A stretch of 64,000 nt of DNA from Flavobacteriales bacterium UBA3477 (GTDB lineage Bacteria; Bacteroidota; Bacteroidia; Flavobacteriales; Schleiferiaceae). Location of the stretch: contig DFQY01000053.1 in the NCBI GenBank assembly GCA_002378005.1, positions 1 to 64,000 of the forward strand. The letters run 5' to 3'. The position numbers and the translations under genes were made by a program. The notes under the pieces are model-generated. The model was not told the DNA's origin. It saw nothing but the letters and a program-made list of their open reading frames with translations, and did not search any database. This document shows, in pieces, positions 10,216-17,933 of this stretch (positions are counted from its first letter, which is position 1; each line of letters starts with the position of its first letter).

Positions 10216-11465
10216 ATTGGGATAATGGAGCCTGGTCGGTCTTCGACCAGCTTCATGCCTAAAGCATTGATGGTTGGTGATGGTTGCACGGCAACGAAAT
10301 GTTCTCTGATCCATTGTTCGTTGTGCAAGAAATCATCATCGGTGTATATGCCAGTAATACTACCGTTTTCAATGAAAAGTGCCCCTCGTTCCGGGCTCAA
10401 ATCAATGAGGAATTTCATGGCTTGTTGCTTTTGTGTTTGCTCTAAGGCCTCAGATAAGGTGATTTCCTCTCGCGCGGCTTGGTCCTGAAGTGCGGCGAGC
10501 CATTGTTGTCCAGCGAGGTAGGATCCAAACCTAATCAATGCGCCATCCCCAATGACTTTTTGTACCACACATTTGAGCTCCCCTCTCCCATTTTTATAGG
10601 TATATAGTCCAAATTTCAATGCTTGCTTTTTCTGTGCCTTGTTCAGCGGTGGCCAATGTTGTCGTATTAAATGATCCTCATATATCAATGCGAGTGTTTC
10701 ATTAGGCAAGGTTGTATAGTTGAGGGAATAACACTCTTTCATTAGGCGCTGGTACTTGGTACTGCCCTGCTGCGTGCTGAAATGCTGAGTGATGCGTGAT
10801 TTAATGTTATTGGCCTTGCCGATGTATAGCGGAAGACCCATTTGATCTAGTAATTGGTACACCCCGTGAGATTTTGGCAGGGTGTCGTAGTAGTGCGCCG
10901 GCATGTTGTCGGGCATTTGAATACGCTTTAATAGGCCCAATTTCGGGTCGTTCAATCGCTGCTCGTCATAATCGCCGTGCAAGCAATGAATCAACACCTC
11001 TGCGGCGCACAGGGCATCGCTCAACGCCCGGTGGGGATTGTTGTTCTCCACCGCCAAGGCACGAGATAAATGCGCCAACGAATAGCGACCAAATTCAGGA
11101 AACACGGCTTTGCTGTATTTCACTGTACACAGCTTGGGCATTCTCCAAGGTTGACCGGTTTTCCGAAAAGCGGCATCAATAAAACTATAGTCAAAGTTGA
11201 CCGAATGGGCCACGAAAATATCTCCTTCCAAATGTTTCAAAAGCTCCGGTATAACTTCCTCAAACGTGGGCGCATCTGCAACCATATCATCGTTGATGCC
11301 CGTGAGCATTTGGATATTGTAGGGAATGGATTGCAATGGGTTGATGAAGGTAGACCATTGGTGGGTGATCTTCTTGTGTTCGACATGTACGATACCGATC
11401 TCCGTAATCCCATTGCCATTGGGCTTTCCACCGGTTGTTTCGATATCTACGACCACATACTTCAT
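10212..11465 (-). CDS. DEDDh 3'-5' exonuclease fused to a GIY-YIG endonuclease domain
   Basis: The N-terminal third is a DnaQ/epsilon-type exonuclease with D7 and E9 in 'DIETTG', D92 in 'NFDYSF', and H145 and D150 in 'NPHRALSDA'. From about residue 195 a GIY-YIG domain follows: 'GVYQLL' at 201, 'LPLYIGKANNIKSRI' from 211 with R224, as in UvrC and Cho. The remaining C-terminal part (about 290-417) has no domain I recognise. The fusion suggests a repair nuclease that both incises and resects, or an UvrC/Cho-like function, but the substrate is unknown. Its start is divergent from the DUF456 operon; a TAGATTTA sequence (11478-11471) lies 5 bases before the ATG and may be a degenerate -7 box. Confidence 0.88.
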   Translation of the reverse strand: MKYVVVDIETTGGKPNGNGITEIGIVHVEHKKITHQWSTFINPLQSIPYNIQMLTGINDDMVADAPTFEEVIPELLKHLEGDIFVAHSVNFDYSFIDAAFRKTGQPWRMPKLCTVKYSKAVFPEFGRYSLAHLSRALAVENNNPHRALSDALCAAEVLIHCLHGDYDEQRLNDPKLGLLKRIQMPDNMPAHYYDTLPKSHGVYQLLDQMGLPLYIGKANNIKSRITQHFSTQQGSTKYQRLMKECYSLNYTTLPNETLALIYEDHLIRQHWPPLNKAQKKQALKFGLYTYKNGRGELKCVVQKVIGDGALIRFGSYLAGQQWLAALQDQAAREEITLSEALEQTQKQQAMKFLIDLSPERGALFIENGSITGIYTDDDFLHNEQWIREHFVAVQPSPTINALGMKLVEDRPGSIIPI

Positions 11466-11494
11466 AGGGGTAAATCTATTGTATATTTAGCCTC

Positions 11495-11950
11495 ATGGAA
11501 ATGCTCATCATCATCTTATTTCTCACAGGTATCGTAGGCGCAGTATTGCCCGTTTTACCCGGTTCCTTGATTACTGCTGCAGCTCTTGTAGCAGGTATGT
11601 ACGAAGCTGAAAGTTTTACCATCAACACTTGGATTTGGGTAATTGTTGGAGTAGCCGTTTTTGTGGCCGATTATTTCCTGCCCTCTATCCTCACCAAACT
11701 TGGGGGCGGGTCTAAGCGAGCAGCTGTGGGCGCGGGAATAGGATTAGTAGTTGGATTGATTACCGGACCCTTTATGATTGTAGGGGCACTCTTGGGAGCC
11801 TTTATTGGTGAGTATATGGAACAAAAAGATGCTGTTCATAGCTTGAAAAGTGCCTTCATGGCTGTACTAGGACTGTTCACAGGGATCGTTATAAAATTGG
11901 TCTATACCATTGCTATGCCTATAATTTATTATTGGAGCGTAGTTTCATGA
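11495..11950 (+). CDS. DUF456 family membrane protein
   Basis: This 151-residue protein is almost wholly hydrophobic, with about four transmembrane segments (1-25, 40-65, 72-105 glycine-rich, 120-148). The family signature is seen in 'GIVGAVLPVLPGSLI' near the N-terminus and the glycine-rich 'GAGIGLVVGLITGPF' hairpin. Function is unknown for the family. It is the first gene of the plus-strand operon running to 17064. The sequence TATATTTA at 11482-11489, 5 bases before the ATG, is one base off TAnnTTTG and may be its promoter. It overlaps the next gene by ATGA. Confidence 0.85.
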   Translation: MEMLIIILFLTGIVGAVLPVLPGSLITAAALVAGMYEAESFTINTWIWVIVGVAVFVADYFLPSILTKLGGGSKRAAVGAGIGLVVGLITGPFMIVGALLGAFIGEYMEQKDAVHSLKSAFMAVLGLFTGIVIKLVYTIAMPIIYYWSVVS

Positions 11951-12480
11951 TCGTCACATTCGAAGAACATAGCATCTCCTACCCTCCACTTGATCTCAGC
12001 GCAGGCCTTCACTTGATTACAGGGGCTTCAGGCACAGGGAAAACCACCTTACTTCGGGTACTTCATGGGGCTCAAACAGCGCAACATAAACCCGCCTTGG
12101 AGGGTATGACGGCGCTCATGCCGCAACACCCGCAATGGATTGAATATGCAACGATGAAGGAGCAATTATCCATGATGGCGGTGGAAGGTTTTGAGCGGGA
12201 TGCGGTTGCTTTGGGAATTGGACCCTTATTACACAGATTTCCTCATCAGCTTAGCATAGGTCAAATGCAACGGTTTGCCCTCGTACTCGCCTTGAATCAA
12301 GGCGCCTCCATCCTACTATTGGACGAGCCGACCAGTGCGCTAGATGACGATTGGGCAGAGAAAGCTTGTGAATTATTAAATCGTTGGTTGAGCACTAATC
12401 CTCAAGGAAGGATTTATGCGGTAACACACGATCAACGTATGAAAGATAGATTCAACCACGCTAATACGCTTGCCTTATGA
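11947..12480 (+). CDS. ABC transporter ATP-binding protein, short LolD/MacB-like
   Basis: The ATG at 11947 overlaps the DUF456 stop (ATGA) and gives 177 residues, small for an ABC ATPase (usually 220 or more). All core motifs are present: Walker A 'GASGTGKTT', signature 'LSIGQMQRFAL' (canonical LSGGQ has Ser-Gly-Gly; here Ser-Ile-Gly), Walker B 'ILLLDEPTSALDD' and switch 'VTHD'. It directly precedes a MacB/FtsX-type permease, overlapping it by four bases, so the two surely form one transporter or mechanotransmission complex. Substrate cannot be read from the sequence; the downstream CxxC proteins suggest a metal or redox role. Confidence 0.9.
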   Translation: MIVTFEEHSISYPPLDLSAGLHLITGASGTGKTTLLRVLHGAQTAQHKPALEGMTALMPQHPQWIEYATMKEQLSMMAVEGFERDAVALGIGPLLHRFPHQLSIGQMQRFALVLALNQGASILLLDEPTSALDDDWAEKACELLNRWLSTNPQGRIYAVTHDQRMKDRFNHANTLAL

Positions 12481-13544
12481 GTTTGTGGTTGATGCAATGG
12501 AAACGCAAATGGGCTGCCCTGCTGATCGTCGGGGTTCTCGCGTTTATTACGGGAGTATTCATCAAAGCTCCTCGGGCTTTGGAACATTATATCTTCCACC
12601 AATGGGAAGAAAGTGCGTCCCAAGTAGATCTAATTGTCGGTTACAAGGGAAGCCCTATTCAAATTGTAGCTAGCACGCTGTATAGATTAGAAAACCCTAC
12701 CGGTAATATTTCAGCGGATACCTACGAGTATTGGCAAGGACATCCTCTGGTTCTAACAGCGACCCCGATCGCCTTAGGCGATAATGTACAAGGCCACCCA
12801 TTGGTAGGCACGGACAGTTCTTACTACTCTTGGTTCGAACTATCGTTGAAAGAAGGACATTTGCCAGCCGCCTCAGGCGAGGTGGTATTGGATGCTGCCT
12901 TAGCGGACCAACTTCAGGTTGGAATTGGTACGAGTCTCACATCGGCACACGGCAGGGATTCGCGGGGCGAATCGCACGAACACCCACTGACAGTGGTAGG
13001 GCTTTTGGAAGCCAAACGCAGTGCCGATCAAAGTGCCTTATTCACAGTTCCTCAAACCTATTGGACCTTGCACCATAGTGCGGAACCATCTTATACCTCG
13101 GTGATGTTGAAGCTGAAGTCTAAAGCGGCCATGCTCATGCTGCCAAACATTATCAGTCAACGTACGGACGAACAAGGGGCTTTTCCAGTATTCATTTTTG
13201 GTCAGCTACAGAAACAATGGCAACCCACGATAGATCAAGCCACTCGTTGGTCTTGGATTATCGCCGCTGGAGTAATGCTCTTGTTCATTGCTTACATCTC
13301 AAACATGTACCATTCGGAACGCAATACCATTGCATTTTTACGAAACCATCGTGGAAGTACGGCATCAATATTTATGCAGGTCTTTGGCAATGTGGTGGCC
13401 CTTATGATTCTGGGATTATTGCTCTCAGAATTCGTCATTCAAAGTCTGATTGGTGTAGCGCCAGTTGTAAATGAACAGATGGCAATGTTGTTGACCGTGG
13501 CTTTAGGTGCGGGATTTTTATGGATTAAGCTGAGAAAGTCATGA
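12477..13544 (+). CDS. ABC transporter permease, FtsX/MacB-like
   Basis: The 355 residues have the MacB/LolE layout. One transmembrane helix lies near the N-terminus (about 12-30, after 'MQWKRKW'). A large periplasmic domain of about 220 residues follows, with MacB_PCD-like features ('DLIVGYKGSPIQ', 'GEVVLDAALADQL', 'VVGLLE'). Three C-terminal helices (about 257-275, 293-320, 332-350) then form the FtsX fold. Such permeases do not move substrate through the membrane; they couple cytoplasmic ATP hydrolysis to periplasmic partners. The partners here are probably the two small secreted proteins encoded immediately after, each overlapping the previous gene by four bases. Confidence 0.88.
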   Translation: MSLWLMQWKRKWAALLIVGVLAFITGVFIKAPRALEHYIFHQWEESASQVDLIVGYKGSPIQIVASTLYRLENPTGNISADTYEYWQGHPLVLTATPIALGDNVQGHPLVGTDSSYYSWFELSLKEGHLPAASGEVVLDAALADQLQVGIGTSLTSAHGRDSRGESHEHPLTVVGLLEAKRSADQSALFTVPQTYWTLHHSAEPSYTSVMLKLKSKAAMLMLPNIISQRTDEQGAFPVFIFGQLQKQWQPTIDQATRWSWIIAAGVMLLFIAYISNMYHSERNTIAFLRNHRGSTASIFMQVFGNVVALMILGLLLSEFVIQSLIGVAPVVNEQMAMLLTVALGAGFLWIKLRKS

Positions 13545-13960
13545 GAAATTGGGCTTGGGTCATAGTGATGGTCGCCGGTTTTCAAGTGAGTGCTTGGGGA
13601 CAGAAGGTGGTTTCCTGGGATTTATTGGCTGTGCCATATAACACCACTCCAGAAGGATTGTATGCACCCCAATTCCCTTCTTGGCTCGACAGTTATAAGA
13701 ATCAAGAGGTGGTACTACAGGGATATTTGGTTCCAGTGGATGTGGCGACTAAGCAATATGCATTGAGTCGTTACGCATTCTCTAGCTGTTTTTTCTGCGG
13801 AAATGCAGCTCCTAACACCGTAGTGGAATTGGTCTTTAAAGATCAACCGGATCATTTGGTAACGGACCAATTTGTCGTGATAAAGGGCATTCTCGTTTTC
13901 AATGATAATGACCCCTACCGATTGTTTTTCATCATTCAACAAGCTGAATTCCACGGATGA
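13541..13960 (+). CDS. Secreted CxxC protein, DUF3299-like, copy 1
   Basis: The protein has 139 residues with a signal peptide (residues 1-20, ending 'SAWGQ'). The mature part is a small beta-rich domain with 'LQGYLVPVD' and the key segment 'YALSRYAFSSCFFCGNAAP', which contains a CxxC pair. It ends with 'VIKGILVFND'. The pattern (GYxVPL, then a Cys-containing aromatic loop before a hydrophobic strand) resembles DUF3299 periplasmic proteins, but I cannot confirm membership. It overlaps both the permease gene and its own paralog by ATGA, implying translational coupling and a shared complex. CxxC could bind a metal or be redox active. Confidence 0.7.
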   Translation: MRNWAWVIVMVAGFQVSAWGQKVVSWDLLAVPYNTTPEGLYAPQFPSWLDSYKNQEVVLQGYLVPVDVATKQYALSRYAFSSCFFCGNAAPNTVVELVFKDQPDHLVTDQFVVIKGILVFNDNDPYRLFFIIQQAEFHG

Positions 13961-14385
13961 GAACAGGACTGACTATAGCACTATTGTTCCTAGGTTTCTG
14001 CGGTTTTGGGCAAGAACGACTGTCCTGGAGTGCCCTCGAACAAATCAATTTCACTGAGGTGTACGATGAAGGCACAGCCTCTTGGGTACAAGTCCCTCAG
14101 TGGACACTAGACCAAAGAGCGAATTGGGACGGAAAAGAGATGAAAATCACCGGATACGCCGTCGTTCTAGACCCTGTAGACCACATCTATGCATTAAGCG
14201 CTTTTCCCTTTTCAAGCTGCTTTTTCTGTGGTGCGGCGGGACCAGAAAGTGTGATGGAATTAGAATTTGAACGCCCAGTTGATCTCATCACGGACCAAGT
14301 CATTACGGTCATAGGAACCTTGGATTTGAATTCTTCACCCGAGCATTTGCCAATAACCCTCGTGGGGGCCAAACTCAAAGAATGA
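13957..14385 (+). CDS. Secreted CxxC protein, DUF3299-like, copy 2
   Basis: This 142-residue tandem paralog of the preceding gene has a signal peptide (1-18, ending 'GFGQ'). It shares the strongly conserved 'YALSAFPFSSCFFCGAAGP' segment and the following 'ELEFERPVDLITDQ', parallel to 'ELVFKDQPDHLVTDQ' in copy 1. Outside these blocks the two copies differ considerably, so the duplication is old and both copies are probably maintained for distinct roles, possibly as a heterodimer. It belongs to the same overlapping gene string as the ABC ATPase and permease. Confidence 0.7.
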   Translation: MRTGLTIALLFLGFCGFGQERLSWSALEQINFTEVYDEGTASWVQVPQWTLDQRANWDGKEMKITGYAVVLDPVDHIYALSAFPFSSCFFCGAAGPESVMELEFERPVDLITDQVITVIGTLDLNSSPEHLPITLVGAKLKE

Positions 14386-15818
14386 TTTTCGAATCTCCCG
14401 CCATATTATGGGCCCTACCCCTCGCCTTGCTCCCCACCCTCATTCATTTGATGGGTAAGCGCCCACAAAAACCTACGCCCATTCCATCCTTAATGTGGCT
14501 CAACACATTTAAAACCAGCAAACGGCGCCGACAAAAACTCCGAGACCTCATCGTGCTTGCTATGCGAACATTGGCCATACTCTCGGTCATTCTTGCCTTA
14601 GGTCGCCCAAATTTTGGGGTGCAAGTACAGGAATTGGTCATCGATAATCACCCTGGTTTATGGCAACAGGGCACTTGGTTGGAAGAGATGCTCGATAGGC
14701 TGCCGCCCGGTAATTACAATATTACCACTAGAGATGGAGCCATCTTCGAGAATATAGCCCAGCCGAACATTGCCGCGCTGATGGAGCAATGCCCATCGAG
14801 CACCATGCCCTTGAAAGTGGATTCTTCTGCGGTATTGATGACTGCGGCGTATGCCCCTATTCCTGGCGGGTTTAAGGTCGTACTAGCCCCAGATCGCGAC
14901 TCATTGAGTAATGCTTGGATGATGGGAAATGTAGAAGGAAAGTTAGCTAGGGTCCAATTAATGGGCGCTGCCTCTACTACGAATTGGTTTTTGGAGCAAC
15001 ATGGGCAGCGCCTGATGGAATGGGAAGACCTTGAAGAAGTCCGAATTCCTTTGGAAGGTCTTTTCCTAGATTCGCTCTATACCTTGCGTATGGAAGCGGA
15101 TAGCATTGTAGCCGATAACGTATTGAGGTTATCTGTGGGAACCCCAAGGGACACTTGGTTGGTCATTGGTCGGGATTCCAGAACTATGAAGGATTTTATT
15201 AGTGTCTTTGGGCCCGATTCTGTGTTACAATACACCACTAACGAATTGTGGTCAAACCTTGGGAAGTCCAAAAACCTTGTACTCGTCGGATTTGATTTTG
15301 TGCCAGAGGGGCTTGAAGAATTGGCTCATAATGTCCTTGTTTTTCCATCAACATCCTTCGAGAACAGCATTACCTCTGTCCTTCCTCAACTTGAACACCC
15401 GCTGTATGCGGAGCAGTTCATCGCACCCTCACTGCGTAATGATTGGCCCAACCCTAAGCAATCCAGGGTGCTTCAAGGATCTTGGGAACCGCTATTAGAA
15501 AGTCCTGAGGGCACTATAGCTGGCTTTTTGTCCGGTACAGGTGCAATTCTATATCAGCAAGGGTTTGTTCCGAAAGACTTGCAACACCCCTACTACAAAG
15601 CTCTACACCAATGGATCATGCGTGATGGGAATGTGAAATGGGATATATCAGCCAATTTAGGTCCAGATTATTACCGTCAAAATCAACGTACTATTGGCTT
15701 TCAAACCCAGGCCATTACTGGTGCTAAGGGGATGTTGTTAAAGGATCCGATGCAAATTGGATTGCTTTTAGCATTGGTTTTCGCATTAATAGCACTTATT
15801 TTTGTCAAAATTTTCTGA
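14382..15818 (+). CDS. BatA-domain membrane protein
   Basis: The N-terminal 80 residues are a typical aerotolerance BatA region: 'FESPAILWALPLALLPTLIH' with a first helix, 'IPSLMWLNTF', a basic stretch 'KRRRQKLRDL' and a second helix ending 'LALGRPNFG'. A long extracytoplasmic region follows with no VWA domain that I can recognise, then a C-terminal helix (about 456-476). At 478 residues it is shorter than many BatA-domain proteins of Bacteroidota. The cellular role is unknown. It overlaps the upstream CxxC gene by ATGA and is followed after one base by the dihydroorotase-like gene. Confidence 0.82.
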   Translation: MIFESPAILWALPLALLPTLIHLMGKRPQKPTPIPSLMWLNTFKTSKRRRQKLRDLIVLAMRTLAILSVILALGRPNFGVQVQELVIDNHPGLWQQGTWLEEMLDRLPPGNYNITTRDGAIFENIAQPNIAALMEQCPSSTMPLKVDSSAVLMTAAYAPIPGGFKVVLAPDRDSLSNAWMMGNVEGKLARVQLMGAASTTNWFLEQHGQRLMEWEDLEEVRIPLEGLFLDSLYTLRMEADSIVADNVLRLSVGTPRDTWLVIGRDSRTMKDFISVFGPDSVLQYTTNELWSNLGKSKNLVLVGFDFVPEGLEELAHNVLVFPSTSFENSITSVLPQLEHPLYAEQFIAPSLRNDWPNPKQSRVLQGSWEPLLESPEGTIAGFLSGTGAILYQQGFVPKDLQHPYYKALHQWIMRDGNVKWDISANLGPDYYRQNQRTIGFQTQAITGAKGMLLKDPMQIGLLLALVFALIALIFVKIF

Positions 15819-15819
15819 G

Positions 15820-17064
15820 ATGCAGCTCCTTATCAAGAACGCTCATATCGTTGACATCAACAGCCCGTATCACTTACAAACCGTTGATGTATTGATAGAA
15901 GGAGATACCATTACAGCTATTGGAACACTTACATCGGATACTGCCCAGGTTTGGGATGCGGATGGCGCTTCCGTGTACCCAGGAATGGCCGAACTACATA
16001 GTGATTTGGGAGAGCCCGGTAATGAAGAATCAGAAACCTTACTATCCGGTGCTGCAGCTGCTGCGGCTGGAGGTTTTACCGTTGTGGGGGTGGTCTCTAA
16101 CGGCCATCCATTTGCCGACAATAAAACGGGTGTAGAATTTATAGCCAATAAGAGCGACCAAAGCCCTATTCACTTGATCCCTATCGGCACAGCCACCAAA
16201 GAACGCGCTGGGGAAGAATTAAGTGAGATGTTCGACATGCATCAACACGGTAGCCCAATGTTTGGGGATTATAAGCACGGTATTACCAATGCCAACATAT
16301 TGAAATTAGCCCTGCTGTATTCTCGTTCTTTCGGCCGAATCATGGTGCATCCTGAAGATGAAAACTTGGTCGCAGGTGGGAAAATGAATGAAGGCAAAAC
16401 CAGTACTTTTGTTGGTCTCAAAGGAACTCCTTCCCTGTCTGAATACCTCAGAATTTCTCGTGATTTGCAGTTGTTGGAATACACCGAAGGTGCGCTTCAC
16501 ATCGCCAGTATTAGTTCAAAAGAAGGTATTGAAGCCGTAAGAGCAGCGAAGGCTAAGGGCCTTAATGTGACCTGTAGCGTGAACATACACCACTTGCTCT
16601 ACACAGACCAGGCGGTAAGCACTTACGATACTAGTTTTAAAGTAAGCCCACCATTACGTACGATTGAAGATCAGCAGGCCCTTATCGATGCGGTAATTGA
16701 TGGTACTGTTGATTGTTTGACCGTGGATCACCTACCAAAAGATATCGAGCAGAAGCAATGCGAGTTTGATAATGCAGCTTTCGGTATGGCTGGCTTCGAA
16801 GGTGCAGTTTGTCATTTGCTCGATGCAGTGGATCTTTCCCCAGAGCGTGTACAGGCATTATTCAGCACAAACCCTCGCACTCTCTTGGGCATGCCCGAGA
16901 TTTGCATAAAGGAAGGTGGCGTAGCAGAATTAACAGTGATTTCGCAAGAAGGTCAAGACTGGACAGGTTTTGCAAGTAAGGCGTTCAATAATCCAATGAT
17001 AGGTAGCACTACAAAACATGCTGTGAAAGCAGTAGTTGTCAAAGGCGCTATCCTAGGGCTTTAA
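15820..17064 (+). CDS. Dihydroorotase-like amidohydrolase with an altered metal site
   Basis: Start chosen at the ATG one base after the BatA stop; a TTG 18 bases upstream lies inside batA. The 414-residue protein follows the PyrC/allantoinase amidohydrolase plan: a small beta-sandwich from both termini around a TIM barrel. Where active enzymes have HxH, this has H60-S-D62 in 'ELHSDLGEPG', so the second metal-binding His is missing. Other family positions remain: 'RIMVHPED', 'LHIASISS', 'VDHLPKD', 'AAFGMAGFEG'. Bacteroidota commonly carry such a divergent form annotated as dihydroorotase. It may be a one-metal enzyme, a partner of aspartate carbamoyltransferase or a different hydrolase. Its stop overlaps that of the convergent MBL gene. 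Confidence 0.8.
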   Translation: MQLLIKNAHIVDINSPYHLQTVDVLIEGDTITAIGTLTSDTAQVWDADGASVYPGMAELHSDLGEPGNEESETLLSGAAAAAAGGFTVVGVVSNGHPFADNKTGVEFIANKSDQSPIHLIPIGTATKERAGEELSEMFDMHQHGSPMFGDYKHGITNANILKLALLYSRSFGRIMVHPEDENLVAGGKMNEGKTSTFVGLKGTPSLSEYLRISRDLQLLEYTEGALHIASISSKEGIEAVRAAKAKGLNVTCSVNIHHLLYTDQAVSTYDTSFKVSPPLRTIEDQQALIDAVIDGTVDCLTVDHLPKDIEQKQCEFDNAAFGMAGFEGAVCHLLDAVDLSPERVQALFSTNPRTLLGMPEICIKEGGVAELTVISQEGQDWTGFASKAFNNPMIGSTTKHAVKAVVVKGAILGL

Positions 17065-17846
17065 CCTAACTTTACTGGTAATCTAAGGCCATCGTACGCG
17101 ATGTGCATTCCTTCTGGCAGCTGAGCCTCAGTTAGTTCGTGTGCGCCCATATGATGGCTCAAATGAATAAAGTAGGTGTTTTCGGCACCTATTATCTTCG
17201 CCCACTTTACGGCCTCCTCCAGCGTACAATGACTCTGATGCGGATAATGATGTAAGGCATCAAACACCAACGTTTTCAATCCTTGAAGTTTTTCGAGAGA
17301 GGCATCTGGTACTGTTTTTACATCCGTGATGTACGCCATGTCCCCTATTCTATAGCCCAAAATGGGAAGTTGACCGTGGTATACCGGGATGGGTTGAACA
17401 AAAATTCCTTCAATATTAAGGGTGTCAAATTCATCTATAGAGTGTACATCGAATTTTGGCGCCCCCGGATAAGGCTGCTCTTCGAAAGCATAATGGAAGG
17501 CTTTTTTGATTCTCGCAATGACGCGTTCCTGGCCGTATAAAGGCATCGCTTTTTTAGTCCTGAAAATCATTGGACGCACATCGTCGAGACCCGCGATATG
17601 ATCCTGGTGCTCATGTGTAAAGAGTACCGCATCTACTTGATGTAATCCTTCGCGTAACATTTGACTTCTAAAATCCGGTCCTGTGTCGATCTGGATACCT
17701 ATGCCATTAAAAGCGAAATGTACCGAGGAGCGATAACGTTGATCTTTTGGATCTTCGCTGAGACATACTTCACATTCACAACCAATAACCGGTATCCCTT
17801 GAGAGGTTCCCGTACCTAAGAAAATCAATTCACCGTTTTGGTCCAT
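17061..17846 (-). CDS. MBL-fold metallohydrolase, PhnP-like
   Basis: The protein has 261 residues. The metal-binding motif is 'THEHQDHIAGLDD', giving HxHxDH, with a later conserved His in 'VFDALHHYPHQSH' and 'HLSHHMG'. The N-terminal 'LGTGTSQGIPVIGCECEVC' has the three-cysteine zinc loop of the PhnP/phosphodiesterase-like branch, related to RNase Z. PhnP opens cyclic ribose phosphates, but no phosphonate genes lie nearby, so the substrate is uncertain. The gene is convergent with the dihydroorotase-like gene (4-base overlap) and divergent from the conserved gene at 17934. Confidence 0.88.
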   Translation of the reverse strand: MDQNGELIFLGTGTSQGIPVIGCECEVCLSEDPKDQRYRSSVHFAFNGIGIQIDTGPDFRSQMLREGLHQVDAVLFTHEHQDHIAGLDDVRPMIFRTKKAMPLYGQERVIARIKKAFHYAFEEQPYPGAPKFDVHSIDEFDTLNIEGIFVQPIPVYHGQLPILGYRIGDMAYITDVKTVPDASLEKLQGLKTLVFDALHHYPHQSHCTLEEAVKWAKIIGAENTYFIHLSHHMGAHELTEAQLPEGMHIAYDGLRLPVKLG

Positions 17847-17898
17847 TTATTGCTCAGAATTAACCTGTAATCTTCTGCAGAGATACCTGAGGAAGCCT

Positions 17899-17906
17899 TA
17901 CTTTTG
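17899..17906 (+). promoter_or_regulatory. Promoter -7 element of the conserved gene at 17934
   Basis: TACTTTTG matches TAnnTTTG 27 bases before ATG 17934. The alternative TTG start at 17904 falls inside this box, which argues for the ATG. Confidence 0.5.
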
Positions 17907-17933
17907 TTATATCAACTACCTATCAGACAAAGT

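Noticed and set aside
11070..11537. A 155-codon plus-strand frame across the exonuclease start and into DUF456.
   Set aside because: It is antisense to the clear exonuclease domain and overlaps the real DUF456 start in another frame; no family pattern.
15802..15819. Upstream TTG start for the dihydroorotase-like gene.
   Set aside because: It would lie within the batA C-terminal helix codons, while ATG 15820 follows the batA stop directly and matches the family N-terminus.
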